Assembly (NCBI GenBank): GCA_963978905.1
Contig: OZ022260.1
Location: forward strand, 41,786,259-41,850,258
Origin: Trichostrongylus colubriformis
Taxonomy: Eukaryota; Nematoda; Chromadorea; Rhabditida; Trichostrongylidae
DNA length: 64,000 nt
Direction of reading: 5' to 3'
Part shown: piece by piece, positions 1 to 11,814 of the stretch
Layout of the letters: each line of letters begins with the position of its first letter
Numbering within the stretch: the first letter of the stretch is position 1
Program-made: the position numbers and the translations under genes
Notes under the pieces: model-generated
What the model was told of the DNA's origin: nothing
Seen by the model: only the letters and a program-made list of their open reading frames with translations
Databases searched by the model: none

Positions 1-750
1 ATCACTCCAAAGTAAATTCATTCCGCCACAATGCCGCACGATTTCAAGCGGTCCAGAGACCACATCCGCAACGTCATACTATTTATATCGCTATCTGGCC
101 AGGAACCCGCGGATATCGGCAGACGTCTGAAAGAAGTTCACAAGGAGCATGCCCCCGCCAGAAGTACAGTGTACTTGTGGCATTCGAAGTTTGCGTCAGG
201 CGACTATTCCATCGAAGACGAAAACCGCGGTTGGTGGAGCGTACCCGGCGTAGAGTACTGGGAGCTGCTCGATGAAGGTACCACAGTATCCGCCGACGTC
301 TACGTTCGTCAATTACGAGAATTGAAGGCCAATGTCCAAAGTTCGCTACGGCGGCGGTCACATGTCTACTTCCAGCACGACAACACGAGACCGCACATTG
401 CGAGATTGAAGAAGGCCGAGCTGCTCTCGTACAGTTGGACCGTGCTTCCACACCCACCGTACTTCCCAGACCTGGCCCCTTCAGATTTCCACCTTTTCTC
501 CCACAGCCAACGCCACCTGGACGACCAAGACTTCAAAACTCGCGACGACTTCAAGACGGCACTCGGCAACTTCTTCGAGCTCCAGCCTCCGGCCTTCTGG
601 AGCAAGGGCATCCATGATCAGCCTAACCCGTGGCAGAAGGTCATCGATAAAGATGGAGCATATTTCAAGTGAATCCCAGTTGTCGTTAGAAAGTTGTACA
701 ACAATGATTAAAATTTGTCAATTTGTCCGATTTATTATGAATCAACCTAA
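1..750 (+). mobile_element. mariner-family element, internally deleted; left end outside the window
   Basis: The right end, CCGATTTATTATGAATCAA then CCTAA, is the reverse complement of the left terminal repeat of the second copy at 23577, and it is followed by TA (751-752), the usual mariner target duplication. The window starts inside the element, so its left inverted repeat cannot be seen. It matches the 23577-24475 copy over its whole visible length at a constant offset of 23713 bases as far as about 390. It lies 3' of the visible sqv-4 exons and is probably inside that gene or just after it. Confidence 0.9.
31..672 (+). pseudogene. mariner transposase with internal deletion (213 aa)
   Basis: The frame is open from ATG to TGA. 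The N-terminus holds a helix-turn-helix DNA-binding region ending in SIEDENR. The C-terminal half shows YFQHDNTRPHIA and PHPPYFPDLAPSDFHLF, which carry the second and third catalytic aspartates of the mariner D,D34D triad. Full mariner transposases are about 340-350 residues; here SIEDENRGWW runs straight into GVEYWELLDEGTT, so the block with the first catalytic aspartate is missing. The product could still bind terminal repeats but should not cut DNA. Loss of the catalytic block is inferred from family knowledge; the open frame and motifs are seen directly. Confidence 0.88.
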
Positions 751-1559
751 TACTTTACCAATAAAATATATTGTAAGAAAAATTTGGCGCATTTCTTCCG
801 AAATTGAATGATCCGAAATTTAATGAAAGTTTCCGAACCTTCTTTGGTCTGGTGTGAATAAGGCGGACACCCGATACTATGGAGCATTTCGTTTGGATTG
901 CCCGAATTGTTCCCCAATTAATACGCTTACGACGAAAATCACGATTTCTCGAAACGGACTTCAAGGCTCCTTTTTCACAATTACTGCCTGGGCCCAAACG
1001 CGAACGAAGTGACAGTGCCAGTGAACAGCACGGTGAGCTGATTTCCAGTTTACATTTCATTGTTTTTTTCCACTTCGAAAATCAACTTTTCTCACTCTTT
1101 TCAGCTTTCCAATATTCACTGTACATGTATGAATATAAGTAGATGTGAATGACAAATTTGGTTTTCAAAAATTTACATGAGATTTTTGGCTTGAATTATA
1201 GAAGTAAAGACGAAAGAAATTGCAAAAACAAAAAAATTTGCCACATCTTTTTATCCAGGACTGCACGAGTGAGGGTATACTGTGAATGGATAGATCTAGT
1301 AGAGCTGTTACTAGGAAGGCAGTGCGTCGGGACACTTGAGGTGGGTCATCGTGCTACGCGAACCTTATCATCGCGCTCTCCAAATGCCTTGCTACTCCAG
1401 TTGAGGATTGTGCCGTAAGCTGAGAAACATGACCGTTGTTCCGTTGCGTGGCCTGACCTAGTTGGACGGGCCTGACGCTCATCCAGAAGAAGGATTTTCG
1501 AGACCATCCAAGTAAAGTAAGCAAGTGAAGCCTGTGCTTCCAAGAACTGAAGTGCCTAC

Positions 1560-4500
1560 CGTCAGGTGACGTCTCTCCACCGATCAATACACGATCCGGA
1601 TTGGACAAATCTCTGATTGCAGTTCCTTCAGCGAGGAATTCTGGATTCGACAGCACCTGAGCCATCTGATTATCAGGCGTTCCTTTGCATTATGAAGGTA
1701 GACTGAGAGAACTATAAAAAGGAATTAACCTGGAAAGACAGACGAGAATCGTTTCGTTGAGCCTCTCGAAGAATACAGTTGATGCTTTCAGCGGCTCGAA
1801 CGGGTACGGTACTTTTTTCAACAACTATCTTAAACTTATTTAAATGATACCAGTTTTACAAAGAAAGTAATACTAACGGAAAGAGCTATCAAGAAACTTG
1901 TGCACACCTTCGGACCTTCAGAATATTGGGCAATAGTGCGTGATACTGATTCGACATATTTGAGGTCAGGTGCCATTCCCTGAAAAAACGAGATATTATC
2001 TCCTAGAAAAATTTGAAATTAATCTTCTCTTAATTATCAGGTGTATCGCAGACTTTTTATTCAAAGTCGTCAGAGTATTTGAGAATTAACTGACATTGGA
2101 GCTTGCGCATTTGTCTTCTTAGGAGGCCCCCCCTCATCTTCTTCCCTCTTCCCGATCTGTCGATTTTCTAGAAAACATTTGGTTGACACGATCAGGGTGC
2201 TCAGGATTGTGCGACAGGACACTCGAGTTGAGTAGGGTGACACAACATTCAGCAGCCACGCCCTTTAGCGTGCTGATAATTCGCAACGGGACAAACAATG
2301 CACTTGTCGCACTCGGCGACGCAAGTTGATTGGTAGAATGATCCAATTCGAGTGTCCTGTCACACACTCCGAGATAAGAAATCTATAAACTGGGCCAGTG
2401 TCGCAAAAGTGATAACGAAAGTAAGAATAAAAAATGCAGATTATGGACAGACATGAGCCACACACGGGCCCCGAGTTTCCTGTAAACCAATTGACACCGT
2501 TTCAGCAGTAAACTCTCGAAACTAATTACGACTGATGGCGCGGCAGTGGCGAGCAACATGGCGTGCGGCATGTGAACTATAAATGCAGCGCACTGACCGC
2601 ATTTGTCGCCTGACCACACACATCACAATCAACATGGTTGACTTACCTTGCCTCTACCGTACATCTTTGTCGGCGTATTGACCGAGATAAAAATCAGATC
2701 GGCTTCTCTAATTGCTCGAGGGATATCAGTGACGAAATGAAGATTTCGACCACGCGTTGCAAAAACTATCTCGTCTAAGCCGGGCTGTAAATAAAAAAAT
2801 AACAAATTGTAATTTGCAGAGAAATCAGCATCGATCCTGACTGACCTCATAGATGGGCAGTTTATCGGAATTCCATTGGGTAATTTTGTCCATATTCATA
2901 TCAACCACCGTAACCTAAGCATCCACAATTCAAGCAATGTCTATAATGCCTGAAGCATTTTCATAACGTAATTATAATATAATTCCAATTTCTCCTGAAC
3001 TTTCTGGAATCATTCCACGAATAGTCGAAAATAAATAGGAAAGCAGAATTAAGGATTCACCTGAATATCGGGACATTTGTAAGCGATCATCGCACATGTT
3101 GGACCACCCACATAGCCCGCTCCAACGCAAGTGATACGCTCTACCTGAAAATCAGCCTTTTAACTTTCTCAATACGTTTCGAACTTTCTAGAGCACCCCC
3201 CCCAGGGGTGTGTACAAAGTGGTACGAATGGAAATTTTCGCACCTATGGTGCGAGGAAACAATTACGAGGTGCGAGAATCAAGGGGTCATCTGTTGCCCA
3301 AAACCTGCATTAACAGCAAGTAAGGTAAAGTAATTAAGTAATAAACTGACTAGAAAAGGGTAGTAGCAAAACTGAAGGAATCAAATGATTTCAACTATAA
3401 ATTTTAATATTGATTATGATGTTAATTTAATAACAATTCATTATTTGATATATCAAACACGGAAAAATGACGTTAAAATTTCGAAATCCAGATACAGCAT
3501 CCAGAACATTACCTCCAAAAATATAAAGTATGAAACAGAGAAGTTAAGAAATTGGTCCGTTAACCAACGTAGGCATGGTACTCATCAAGGCCATATAACA
3601 GTGTCATAATTAACAAAGACGATGGGATTGTAGCTGCTGCTCATCGAGGTGATAGGCAGACCTCCGAGTTTCGCAGTGTGAGTAAATTTGATGGGATCTA
3701 ATGCTTTCAAATCGACAGACGATCAACACTCCCTTCATTGACAGCAAAGATCGCCATTTATAGATATTCGTTGTACCGTTACCTAGTGCAGACCGGTCAA
3801 GGGACTTTTTCAGAGGGCACCTCAGCTCCAAGATCCTAGAAACAGGTGGACCGTTCAGGATTCCAGATAAATTTCTTTCCTTTTCTACAAACACCTTTTC
3901 CTAACTCCTGACCAAAAATACGACTAAAAATATGAATAGACTCGTCTAAAAATGTGTGGAAAGGTATCTGTTCAACCCGACTAACCTCTTGAGATCTTTT
4001 GGGCTCGGTGAAAAGTATCCTTCTTCCTTCTTGTTGACCTGGAGCGATCTCCGTTTGAGTCACTTAGGTTGGATTTCTTATTGTTAGTTTTTTCCAATTC
4101 ACTATTCTCCTTTTTGTGGCGCCGCATTTTTAAGGTATCCTTATCAAGATTTCCTCAAATGTTTGGTAAAAACCAACCATAGCGTGTGTTCCAAAAACTT
4201 CAGCAACACTAACAGTTTCTTAAAAACGTGATGTTTCTTCTTCGAAGAAGTGAATTTTGTAAATACCTCTGATGTAAGTATATTTGAATGTTTCACTCCG
4301 TGCATTTCCGGGTAATAAATATATTAGTAAAAATTCACATATAATATTGAATTGTTATAAATATATGTTTGTTCCGCTTATTAATTCCCTTTTCTAGCCA
4401 GTTAATTTTTCAATTACTTGATCCTACTAGCTGTTAATGCAAGTTTTGGGCAACAGATGACCCCTTAATTCTCGCACCTCGTAATTGTTTCCTCGCACCA

Positions 4501-6455
4501 TAGGTGCGAAAGGTTCGCACCATATGTGTGAAAACTTTCATTCGTACCACTTTGTACCCACCCCCCCCCCCCCCCAGTAGTACCGATTGTCTGCGTAGAC
4601 CTCGAGCTTCAAAAACACGATTCCCTTCTCCGGAAGATAAACTATACTTTTAGCTGAATCACGTACTCTTCAATACATACTTGCAAACCTTGCTAACTCT
4701 CCGCTTTTCCTGTCAATAAATCGATATCCACCACTTGATGCTGTATGAGAATGACGATTCGCGAACCATAAACAGGAAGTTGGGCTAGCTCCGCGCTTTA
4801 CGCGATGGAGTGCATCGGGTAATTTGGCGCGGAAGGAGGGACACTCAACTGTACTCGACGGCCAGCTAAGAGGGGAAGGTGGCCTTTCCCTCGTTCACGA
4901 GGCTCAGGCAAAAATGAGGGCCAAGATTGACGCGATGAAGCCGTGTTCCTAGGAAACACCCTTTTCCCTCATTGCGACAGACACCACACGGCGCTGATTG
5001 ATGACAAACAAACAAACAAACAGACCCGATTATATGTAGTAGGATGGGAGCACCCATTTCGCTTTGAGGTAATAAGAGAAAACAGACAAGAAATACCTTT
5101 TCCACACGAGGTAGTGGCGTTTCAAAGTCTCCACGAGAATTGTGAGGTGTACGTTCCGTTTGAGAAAGCACCATACGGTTCAGTGTGGAGTTGGCGAATG
5201 AAAACTGCTCACTAGGTCAAGCTTGGCATCGCGGATTCCTCTTGAAATGTGCTGCCACGTGTCACAGAAACGGTGGACGTGAGATTTTTCACCCAGTCAA
5301 TAACCATCATTTACAGGTGTACCTTCTGTGGCTCGATCAATACTTATCGTGAGCACCCCGACTGTACCCTTTCCTTTGAACCTTTCCTACCGATTGATGG
5401 AAATTTGTTCGGGTGAATTACGTATGTACGGACATCCATGCAATCACACAGTATGGGTTGTGTGCCATAAAAGGAATCGTCCACGGAAAAATAAGCAATC
5501 GTCCACGGAATAATAAGCATTTTTGTCACCCACATATTTATGTTGTATTTGCCTAATAAGGGCCACATGCAAAGTTTCACGCGAAAAAGTGACAGCTCGG
5601 CTAAGATACGGCTCCCCGAATTTTCGGAAGGGTGGGCGGGGCTCCCGTAAAAGCTCCGTCCCGTCGTCCGCCGTCCGGTTGAGATCGGAGATTGTGACTG
5701 TTTACGCAACTTTGTGTTTATACAATGCGTCTCCGAATGCAGCGGAAGACGGGGTGCGCTTTTGCTCGGAGGCCCCGCCCACCCGGTCGGGACTTCGTGG
5801 TGCTGTATCTTGGCCGGATTTTTCGCGTGAAACCTTGCATGAGGCCCACATAAGGCAAGTACGACATAAATATATGGGTAACAGAGAAACTCATTTTTCT
5901 ATGGACGATTCCTTTAAGGCAGAAAGTTCGCGTGGCAGTGTTTGGCGCTCGACGCGATGATGCGGGCTAAGGGCGCCGTGTTAGACAAGTACCGAAATGA
6001 TTACGCCAGGCATAGAGCACCGTTGTCGCTTCAGGTCCCATAAAATAGAGCGCGCATAGCACACCAAACGCCGCAAAGCGATTTTCTGTCTCAATGGCTC
6101 ACACCTCACGTTACGGGGACCGTGCTCTCCCCGAGTGAGGTCTCGTTCACGCCAATTGAGCCTTTCTTTGGGTGTTCATCTCCAAGAATGCAAAATCTCC
6201 TTCTTTGAAGTCAATCTAGAGCTCGAATAAGCATCACAAGTGCTTTTTCGAATTGTAGTGGAAGAAACTGCATGGCGCATTTGAAAAGAGAAGTCCACCA
6301 GTCCAGTCCATGAACTTCAATAGAGCCCGACTGGTTCTCTGCAATGGGTCCTACTGAATTTTCGATGCGCTTTTCTAATGAATGACACTTGTACGTCTGG
6401 TTATTAACTTATTCAGATAGTAGTTGAAACGGGAAAAACTTACCTTATTGAACAT
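1560..6455 (-). CDS. sqv-4: UDP-glucose 6-dehydrogenase, 5' part (about 190 codons); 3' exons beyond the left edge
   Basis: The enzyme oxidises UDP-glucose to UDP-glucuronate with two NAD+ in the cytosol, feeding chondroitin and heparan synthesis. Minus-strand exons, all phase-compatible: 6444-6455 (MFNK), 3061-3144, 2846-2914, 2647-2784, 1908-1979, 1730-1828, 1560-1656. Diagnostic stretches are the Rossmann loop [20 protein letters not shown], then [52 protein letters not shown] and [17 protein letters not shown], in the order found in animal [12 protein letters not shown] is part of the active site; the catalytic Cys (GGSCFQKD region) lies in the missing C-terminal 60%. The last visible exon ends in phase 1 at a GTAGGC donor and no in-phase next exon is seen in 760-1559. 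The tiny first exon is inferred from ATG, phase 0 and a perfect GTAAGT donor. The family call is very secure, the start less so. Confidence 0.93.
2208..2366. mobile_element. small MITE in an sqv-4 intron
   Basis: An inverted pair, GACAGGACACTCGAG at about 2212 and CGAGTGTCCTGTCA at about 2348, closes a segment of roughly 160 bp inside the intron at 1980-2646. The outer ends continue as imperfect inverted repeats for about 25 bp. No coding capacity. Confidence 0.6.
3195..4575. mobile_element. 1.38-kb element with about 160-bp terminal inverted repeats
   Basis: The left arm (about 3195-3360) and right arm (about 4388-4575) are long inverted copies sharing TACAAAGTGGTACGAATG, GGTGCGAGGAAACAATTACG, GGGGTCATCTGTTGCCCAAA and CTAGAAAAGGG. 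The right arm has an extra GGTGCGAA-type repeat of about 20 bp. Each outer end abuts a run of C. The interior is AT-rich, with short open frames (3610-3894 and 3836-4063 on the minus strand) in which I recognise no transposase. It sits in the first intron of sqv-4 and looks like a non-autonomous DNA transposon. Confidence 0.82.
4576..5465. other. sqv-4 intron 1, unassigned sequence
   Basis: No exon of the host gene or of another gene could be recognised. It contains a short ACAAA microsatellite-like run near 5009-5022. Overlapping open frames on both strands (for example 4943-5215 plus and 4866-5174 minus) show no family similarity. Confidence 0.4.
5466..5925. repeat. foldback (hairpin) element
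   Basis: The left arm (about 5470-5640) and right arm (about 5760-5922) are inverted copies. They share GGAATCGTCCA, ACATATTTATG, GCAAAGTTTCACGCGAAAAA and GGGTGGGCGGGG, at perhaps 80% identity by eye, around a loop of about 120 bp. AATCGTCCACGGAA is duplicated in tandem in the left arm (about 5473-5512). The 145-codon frame at 5523-5960 is a by-product of this structure. A diverged relative of the right arm lies at 27640-27800. Confidence 0.78.
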
Positions 6456-6526
6456 GGCTGATCGAAAGTCGTCGTTAAATACTCGCGTTGAGAGAACTGG
6501 ACTTTCCAGCGGAAATTCTGGAAATC

Positions 6527-6540
6527 AGGAGTTATCAGAA
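6527..6540 (-). promoter_or_regulatory. candidate splice acceptor (cis or spliced leader) upstream of the sqv-4 start
   Basis: On the minus strand GATTTCCAG is followed by AATTTCCGC, 72 bases upstream of the inferred ATG at 6455. A TTTCCAG acceptor just before a first coding exon is typical of nematode spliced-leader addition. A cis intron with an upstream non-coding exon is the alternative. Confidence 0.4.
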
Positions 6541-8480
6541 TTGAGTCGTACCATCACATAAGGTCTTTTATATTTTCGAGCAGAAATTTTTCTAATAACA
6601 CCAAAATAACGGCAAAAAGTTTGTGCAGCACTATATGTGTCATTCGGAACAGATTTATAAGCCATACGAAAAGATGTGTTTATTTTAAAACGATATGATT
6701 ATCCAATGGTTCCGTAACAGTGAGGTGGTGAAGCGGTAGGGTTAGCAGACAAAAACTGACTAAACTGGCAGTTAGTTAAATATTATCTTAAATATTATCT
6801 ATTATCTTAAATATTCCACCGTAGCAATAATGTACCTCGGCATTGCCCTCTTCTGATCATTTCACAAGTTGCTTACTTGAAAAATAGCGTTTCTCTTTTC
6901 CAATGGACTCGGGTTCATTTGTGTTAGAGGTTTTCCTTATATTTTTCATTTGGTATCACTTCATGGATCATTTGAAAGTATTACATATTTTTGCACTATT
7001 AAAAATTTTCCGTTATTATTTTGATTGCGATGTAAGCTGAATTCTGAGTCAATAGCGCAATGTGATCAATTTTTCCACCGTAAAATGCAGGGTGGTTTAA
7101 CTAGTTGCCAGTTTGGCCGGTTTTTGTCGACTGGATCTAGCACTGGCACTTGCCAGCCTGAAAATCGACCTCACTCTGACGAAAAATCAGACATATGACT
7201 TTGTAGAGCAGATGAATCTATTTCGAATTGTTTATGGATTCGTGCATTCACTTATAATTTTAAAGGAAAACCGACTCAAAAGAAACTATGTTAGTTATGG
7301 AATTTTCAATAGTTACGGCACAGTGAACTGGAGACGGAAAGTGAGAATGAGAAGCTCCGGGAAAAGCGAAAACATCACGGAAAGATCGCATCGCATCGAC
7401 GGATCGAACGTACGGAAAAACTGAACTTTCCCGATGTATACATGAGATCGAATAACAAAAGTTCCGCGAAAAGTTCCAGGAAGGATTACCGATTTTATTA
7501 AAATGGGCCAAGTACGGGGTTGTGGTGAGAACGGGTTAAGGTGCAGGCGGAATGTGGATATCGTACGTAAATGTGTGAATATAAATGTTGAAGGCGCTCT
7601 CAGTGAACGGATTGTACGGAAGTGTAGCTAAGGTCAGAAGCAAAAGCACTGCGATGTGCCGCGCGGGGGAAATTTGCCACTAAGGAGACCGCCTTGCCGT
7701 CCAGAAGTGCCGTGCGCGTTTTTGACGACTCTCATCTGAATGTAAGACACTTTGACCATGTTGGGTACTTCATAGTTTTTACAGCAGGTCTACTGGGTGC
7801 ATGAGAGTAGCTGAACCGGGACGTAGGGAGCGGTACCCAATCACACAGTTTAGGGGAAACGATTCAGCAAAAGCTCATGTCCTCAGAAACAACTCTGGCT
7901 ATTTTTCAGAGCATGACATCGCTCATGCAAGTTAGCGCGCCCCTATATGGAGGTTATCTCAGTTTTTAACCTATGTCTAGGGGCACGCGCGAACTACTTC
8001 TTTGTTTCTTTCCCAAAAAATATTCTAAACACAATCTCCTTGTTAATAATTATTTATTCTTCAGCTATGGATACCTACTGATCGCGCCAAAAGTCTATGC
8101 AGTCCCATGGCGCACAAAAGTGGGTGGAATAAAGTGCAGGTAGTGCGATTTCCCTAACATTTTGTAAGTACTGCTAATTCGCCGCAGCCTGCTAAAGTTT
8201 CTAGTGCACAAGAAATGTGAGTGGGGCAATGCGGGTGTCTATCGTTATGTCATGATTTCGCACCGCGACGAGGATTACCGTGTCCCACGCCTAAAACAAC
8301 GCAATCACTCCAATTGAATATCCAATATTCGTGGCACATGCATGACAGAGACACATATCTGACAAGTAGTTGCAGAGTACGACTCATTGTCACAGCCTCG
8401 TAACCAATGGCATGAGCTGCAGATTACCAGCTCCCAGTAGACCCATTCTCTCCACAAACAAAGTGCAAAACGGGAACTTC
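6541..8480. other. intergenic, no gene recognised
   Basis: No exon chain was found on either strand. Short AT-rich duplications (ATATTATCTTAAATATT near 6779-6812) and scattered short frames, including 7113-7424 plus and 7260-7511 minus, show no recognisable domain. Confidence 0.35.
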
Positions 8481-8487
8481 TGTATAA

Positions 8488-8598
8488 TTATCATGGAGCA
8501 AAGCGCGAAGGTCTACCCCTTATAGGCGGAGCGTTCGCCAGAATAGTCGAACGCTCCGCCTATAAGAAGTGGACCTTCGCGCTTTGCTCCATGATAAT
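8488..8598. repeat. long hairpin with 50-bp arms
   Basis: The left arm begins TTATCATGGAGCAAAGCGCG and the right arm ends CGCGCTTTGCTCCATGATAA. The inner ends are TATAGGCGGAGCGTTCG and CGAACGCTCCGCCTATA, around a loop of about 10 bases. Only a few mismatches fall in the middle (GTCTACCCCT against AGAAGTGGAC). It is too regular to be chance and could be a small MITE or an hpRNA precursor. Confidence 0.85.
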
Positions 8599-8620
8599 TC
8601 TGTGTAATTATTGTAAATTA

Positions 8621-8664
8621 GAAAGCATTGAAATTCAAGCGCAAGCCTGAGTTTCAATGCTTTC
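8621..8664. repeat. small hairpin
   Basis: GAAAGCATTGAAATTCAAG (8621-8639) is followed by the near-perfect inverse CTGAGTTTCAATGCTTTC (8647-8664), 23 bases after the larger hairpin. Confidence 0.7.
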
Positions 8665-10186
8665 TACTTTACTGGGCTAAAAACTATCACGCTTTCAATA
8701 TCATATCATCAGAAAGTCCCGTAAAAATCGAGGAGATTCACAGAAGAAAAGCAAAATTGATACAAACGAATAGAGCCTTCCGTCGACTGGCTAGCGATCG
8801 CTGAGCTAGCGCAAAGACCAACGATGAATGGCCGATGAAATTGTACGCCGCTTACTCATAAGAAGACGTCACAAAGCACCGATGATACATACAAACAGGA
8901 AGGCCGGGGTCGTTCCTGTATCGTTTACGGACCACATTCCAACGAGCGTTGAGTGATCACATTGTAATATAATATGTAGTATTCAGGGAGGGGCTATGCA
9001 ATAGACCTAGCCTTTGTACGGTCCCCAGGATCGTTCCGGATTCACATGCCATTAAAAGCGATGAGGGAGAGACGGTAGGATAGACCGATTATGAGCCGCG
9101 TGTGTGGAAAACACAAGCAGCTCTTGAGTGCATTAAAAAACTCTTGAGTGCATAAAAAGTAGTACCATTCTGTAGAGCTGAAAAAGCTCTATCGAAAAAT
9201 ATACACAAGCATTTTTTGATCTCGATGGCAAACGAGAAAGATGGGGTGCGCAAGTGCCAATTTTTCACCTTCAGCTTACATCATTTCCAAACCTCATAAA
9301 TATCAGGTAGTCGAAGGAATCGAAAAACAGATATGAGCATTTCGTAGAGCAAAAAAAGCCCCATCGAAAACATATATAAGCTTTCTCGAAAGGTGAAGGA
9401 AACAGTGTGAAAAACGGGGTTAGAAAAAACGGCGGGGACTTATTCCCCAACCCAATAGAAAATATAAAATTGCCCCGTCAAAATATGGCTAGCAGAAAAA
9501 TTCTGGGATCCGAAACTAGCTTGCGATCCAAAAGTGGTGAGATGGGCAGGGAACGATGTGAGAAATGATTTGGAACCGCATCTGTGGTTCTACTTATGTC
9601 AAGGTAGGGGAGAGAAGAAGCTTGTAGGTTAACGGTTTGTGCCCCCCCCGTATCCACAAAACTATCGAATAGCACTTTAGATCTATTTCCTGAACCTTTT
9701 ATTTTTTACATATGCACTTCCTTCATTTATTTAGCTTGCTCCACGAATCCACGCCCCCAGGCTGACTACCGGGACTGACCGGCCTGGTAAGGTTTTCTTA
9801 GTGGATTGCGAAAAGGTTACTCACAACAATGAAAACACAAGTGGAAGGAAAAAAGGCAATGTGAAAAGATCATCGAAAAGCATGAAGAACTTACTCTGAT
9901 GAAAAAGCTGTAAGTACAGGCGCGTAAAAAGCAAAAAGCAAAGAAACCAGTAAAAGGGAGAATTTTTTAGGAAAAAAATCAGAAAAAAACGAGGATGAGC
10001 GAAAAACACTAGCAAAGACGGCAAGACTTGATAGCGTGGTTCCGTGTAGCAGACAACGAAACTTATCGACTTTTCAACTGACCGGTCAGAGGTGCTGACC
10101 AACTGTTCAACGTTGCTGGATATAATTAATGATTGATAGCTAGTGCTAAATTAGTACTGGAAATCTCGTAGATTTTTCTGTTTCAT
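8665..10186. other. intergenic, no gene recognised
   Basis: No exon chain was found. GAGCTGAAAAAGCTC-like and CATCGAAAA-type motifs recur near 9170-9200 and 9345-9375. The minus frame 9821-10102 is a low-complexity hydrophobic translation of A-rich DNA. Confidence 0.35.
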
Positions 10187-10278
10187 TAGCAATTCTTCAA
10201 CGGATTGCTCTAGCCATTTGAATTTGATTATGGCAATGCTTCAGCGGATTGCTCCAGCCAATTGAATTTGATTATTGA
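10187..10278. repeat. two-copy tandem repeat, about 46 bp unit
   Basis: The block CAACGGATTGCTCTAGCCA then TTTGAATTTGATTATGGCAA repeats as CAGCGGATTGCTCCAGCCA then ATTGAATTTGATTATTG. A simple local duplication. Confidence 0.75.
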
Positions 10279-10769
10279 AGTTGACTTATAAGGAATATGG
10301 GAGACTGAAAAAAAACGGTGCTTTCTGCGGCCACTTCAAGGTTATAGATTGATTTCCTCAAAAATACTCTCTACGGTATTGGTAACCCTAAAATGGGCGA
10401 TGGAACTACAAGGGGTGCTAAAAAAAGTAATTTTGTTCGCGGCTCACTTCTATTAAGTATACAAAATAGAGGGTAACGAAAGAGATGAAAGTATTAGGGC
10501 AAAATATTTCTGCAATGTTCCTCTCAAAGAAGGAACAAGCTGTGGCTCACTACTTACACCGTCACAAAAATATGGAGCCTTCAGTCAGCACGATCGAGCT
10601 ATAGAGCACCCCCGGCATTAAGGCCCGCCTGAAACAGCACAGCCGGCTCCCGTGGGAGGTCTCCCGTGAGAAGCTTTTTGAGGACTACTAACTCATCGGT
10701 TCATAGAAGCCACAGAGCTCTCGCTGCTTGGACAGCGCCGCTATGACCCAAAGTGTCAATTTTCATGCC

Positions 10770-11237
10770 TCAAACCTGCCTCCGAAGAGGCTTCAGTGGT
10801 AGTGGCACGTTCTGGTTCTTAGAAATGAAGGGCGCTGGAAATCCGAAAAAAGCGGAATAGTGTTCAGGAAGACCACCCAATGTGAATCCCCTTAGGTACC
10901 CAGAGTGAACGGACCTTAGCAAGGTTGTGAACGAGGGCGACGAAATATCGGATTTTGCCGAGTTGAGGTGACTCATCATGTTCACGCAGAAGAAGCTCCC
11001 GATTCTGTTCGTGCAAAAGGCTCCCACGGAGTTTAATGATAGTACGAGGTAAGCTCTTGAATTTGAGGATGGAAATACCTTGTCAGAATTTGCTGAAGTT
11101 CGACTAATGTGGGGTTCACAGTGGAGAAAAAAAATTGTTGGCACCCCCTGTACACCATGTTGGTTCATAAAACCCTGATCCCAACGACTATGTAGTGTGC
11201 ACAGCGCCATCCTGCTCCTTCTATAAAGGTCTTCCAT
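10770..11237 (-). other. unrecognised 155-codon open frame
   Basis: This is the longest of the single open frames in the left intergenic region outside repeats. Its translation has no recognisable domain, no signal peptide and no hydrophobic segment long enough for a membrane helix, and no flanking exon chain was found. Composition resembles its surroundings. It is most likely a chance frame; a single-exon gene cannot be excluded. Confidence 0.15.
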
Positions 11238-11814
11238 TCAAACTCGCTCGTAGGAAGTGAAAGTGCCTTTTATCCATATATACATATGTAACCGAATAAA
11301 CGTGGCAAAGATGCTGTGCGGAAAAGCTGCACCAAGACCGTTAAGATCTATTTTGCCCAGGGGTGTGCGATTTAATAATGAGCAAATCCATCTGAAAAAA
11401 ATAAACCGGAAAACACGGTCTCGTGTGTCGAATGCCCCCTCCCCCCGGCACAACATGGACCAAATACACGTTCAAATGTAGTCACAACTCTAAATCAACT
11501 TCAAATGCGTGGCACACCTCATAGGGAGGTTGATCGAGGCCGTGCAACATACTCGCCCTTTCCAAAGAGCATACCTTAGTTTATTTGGTACTAATAAATG
11601 TCGAACGGGATTTTGAATTTGCAAATGCAAATTAATCTAAATTGCATTCAAGCGATCATACGTGTAAGTGTTGATTAACTGTGATAAATATCCGTTAAAG
11701 ATAGTGTTACGGGTAGTGAGAGCCATGATAAACGTGTGAGGTCAGATATCAATGAAAATTGAGAACCTCAGGAGACTACATATGGCGTAGTCATCGGTGA
11801 AGGGCGCGACATTT

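Noticed and set aside
1..750. Naming the element as the hookworm transposon bandit
   Set aside because: The known hookworm mariner came to mind, but I cannot recall its ends reliably enough to assert identity without a search.
1346..1559. Possible next sqv-4 exon
   Set aside because: A faint resemblance ([11 protein letters not shown] to the YENWVP region) needs a different frame from the phase left by the previous exon, and in phase it stops early.
5523..5960. 145-codon plus-strand open frame
   Set aside because: It lies across both arms of the foldback, and its two ends read the arms in opposite senses, so it is a by-product of the repeat.
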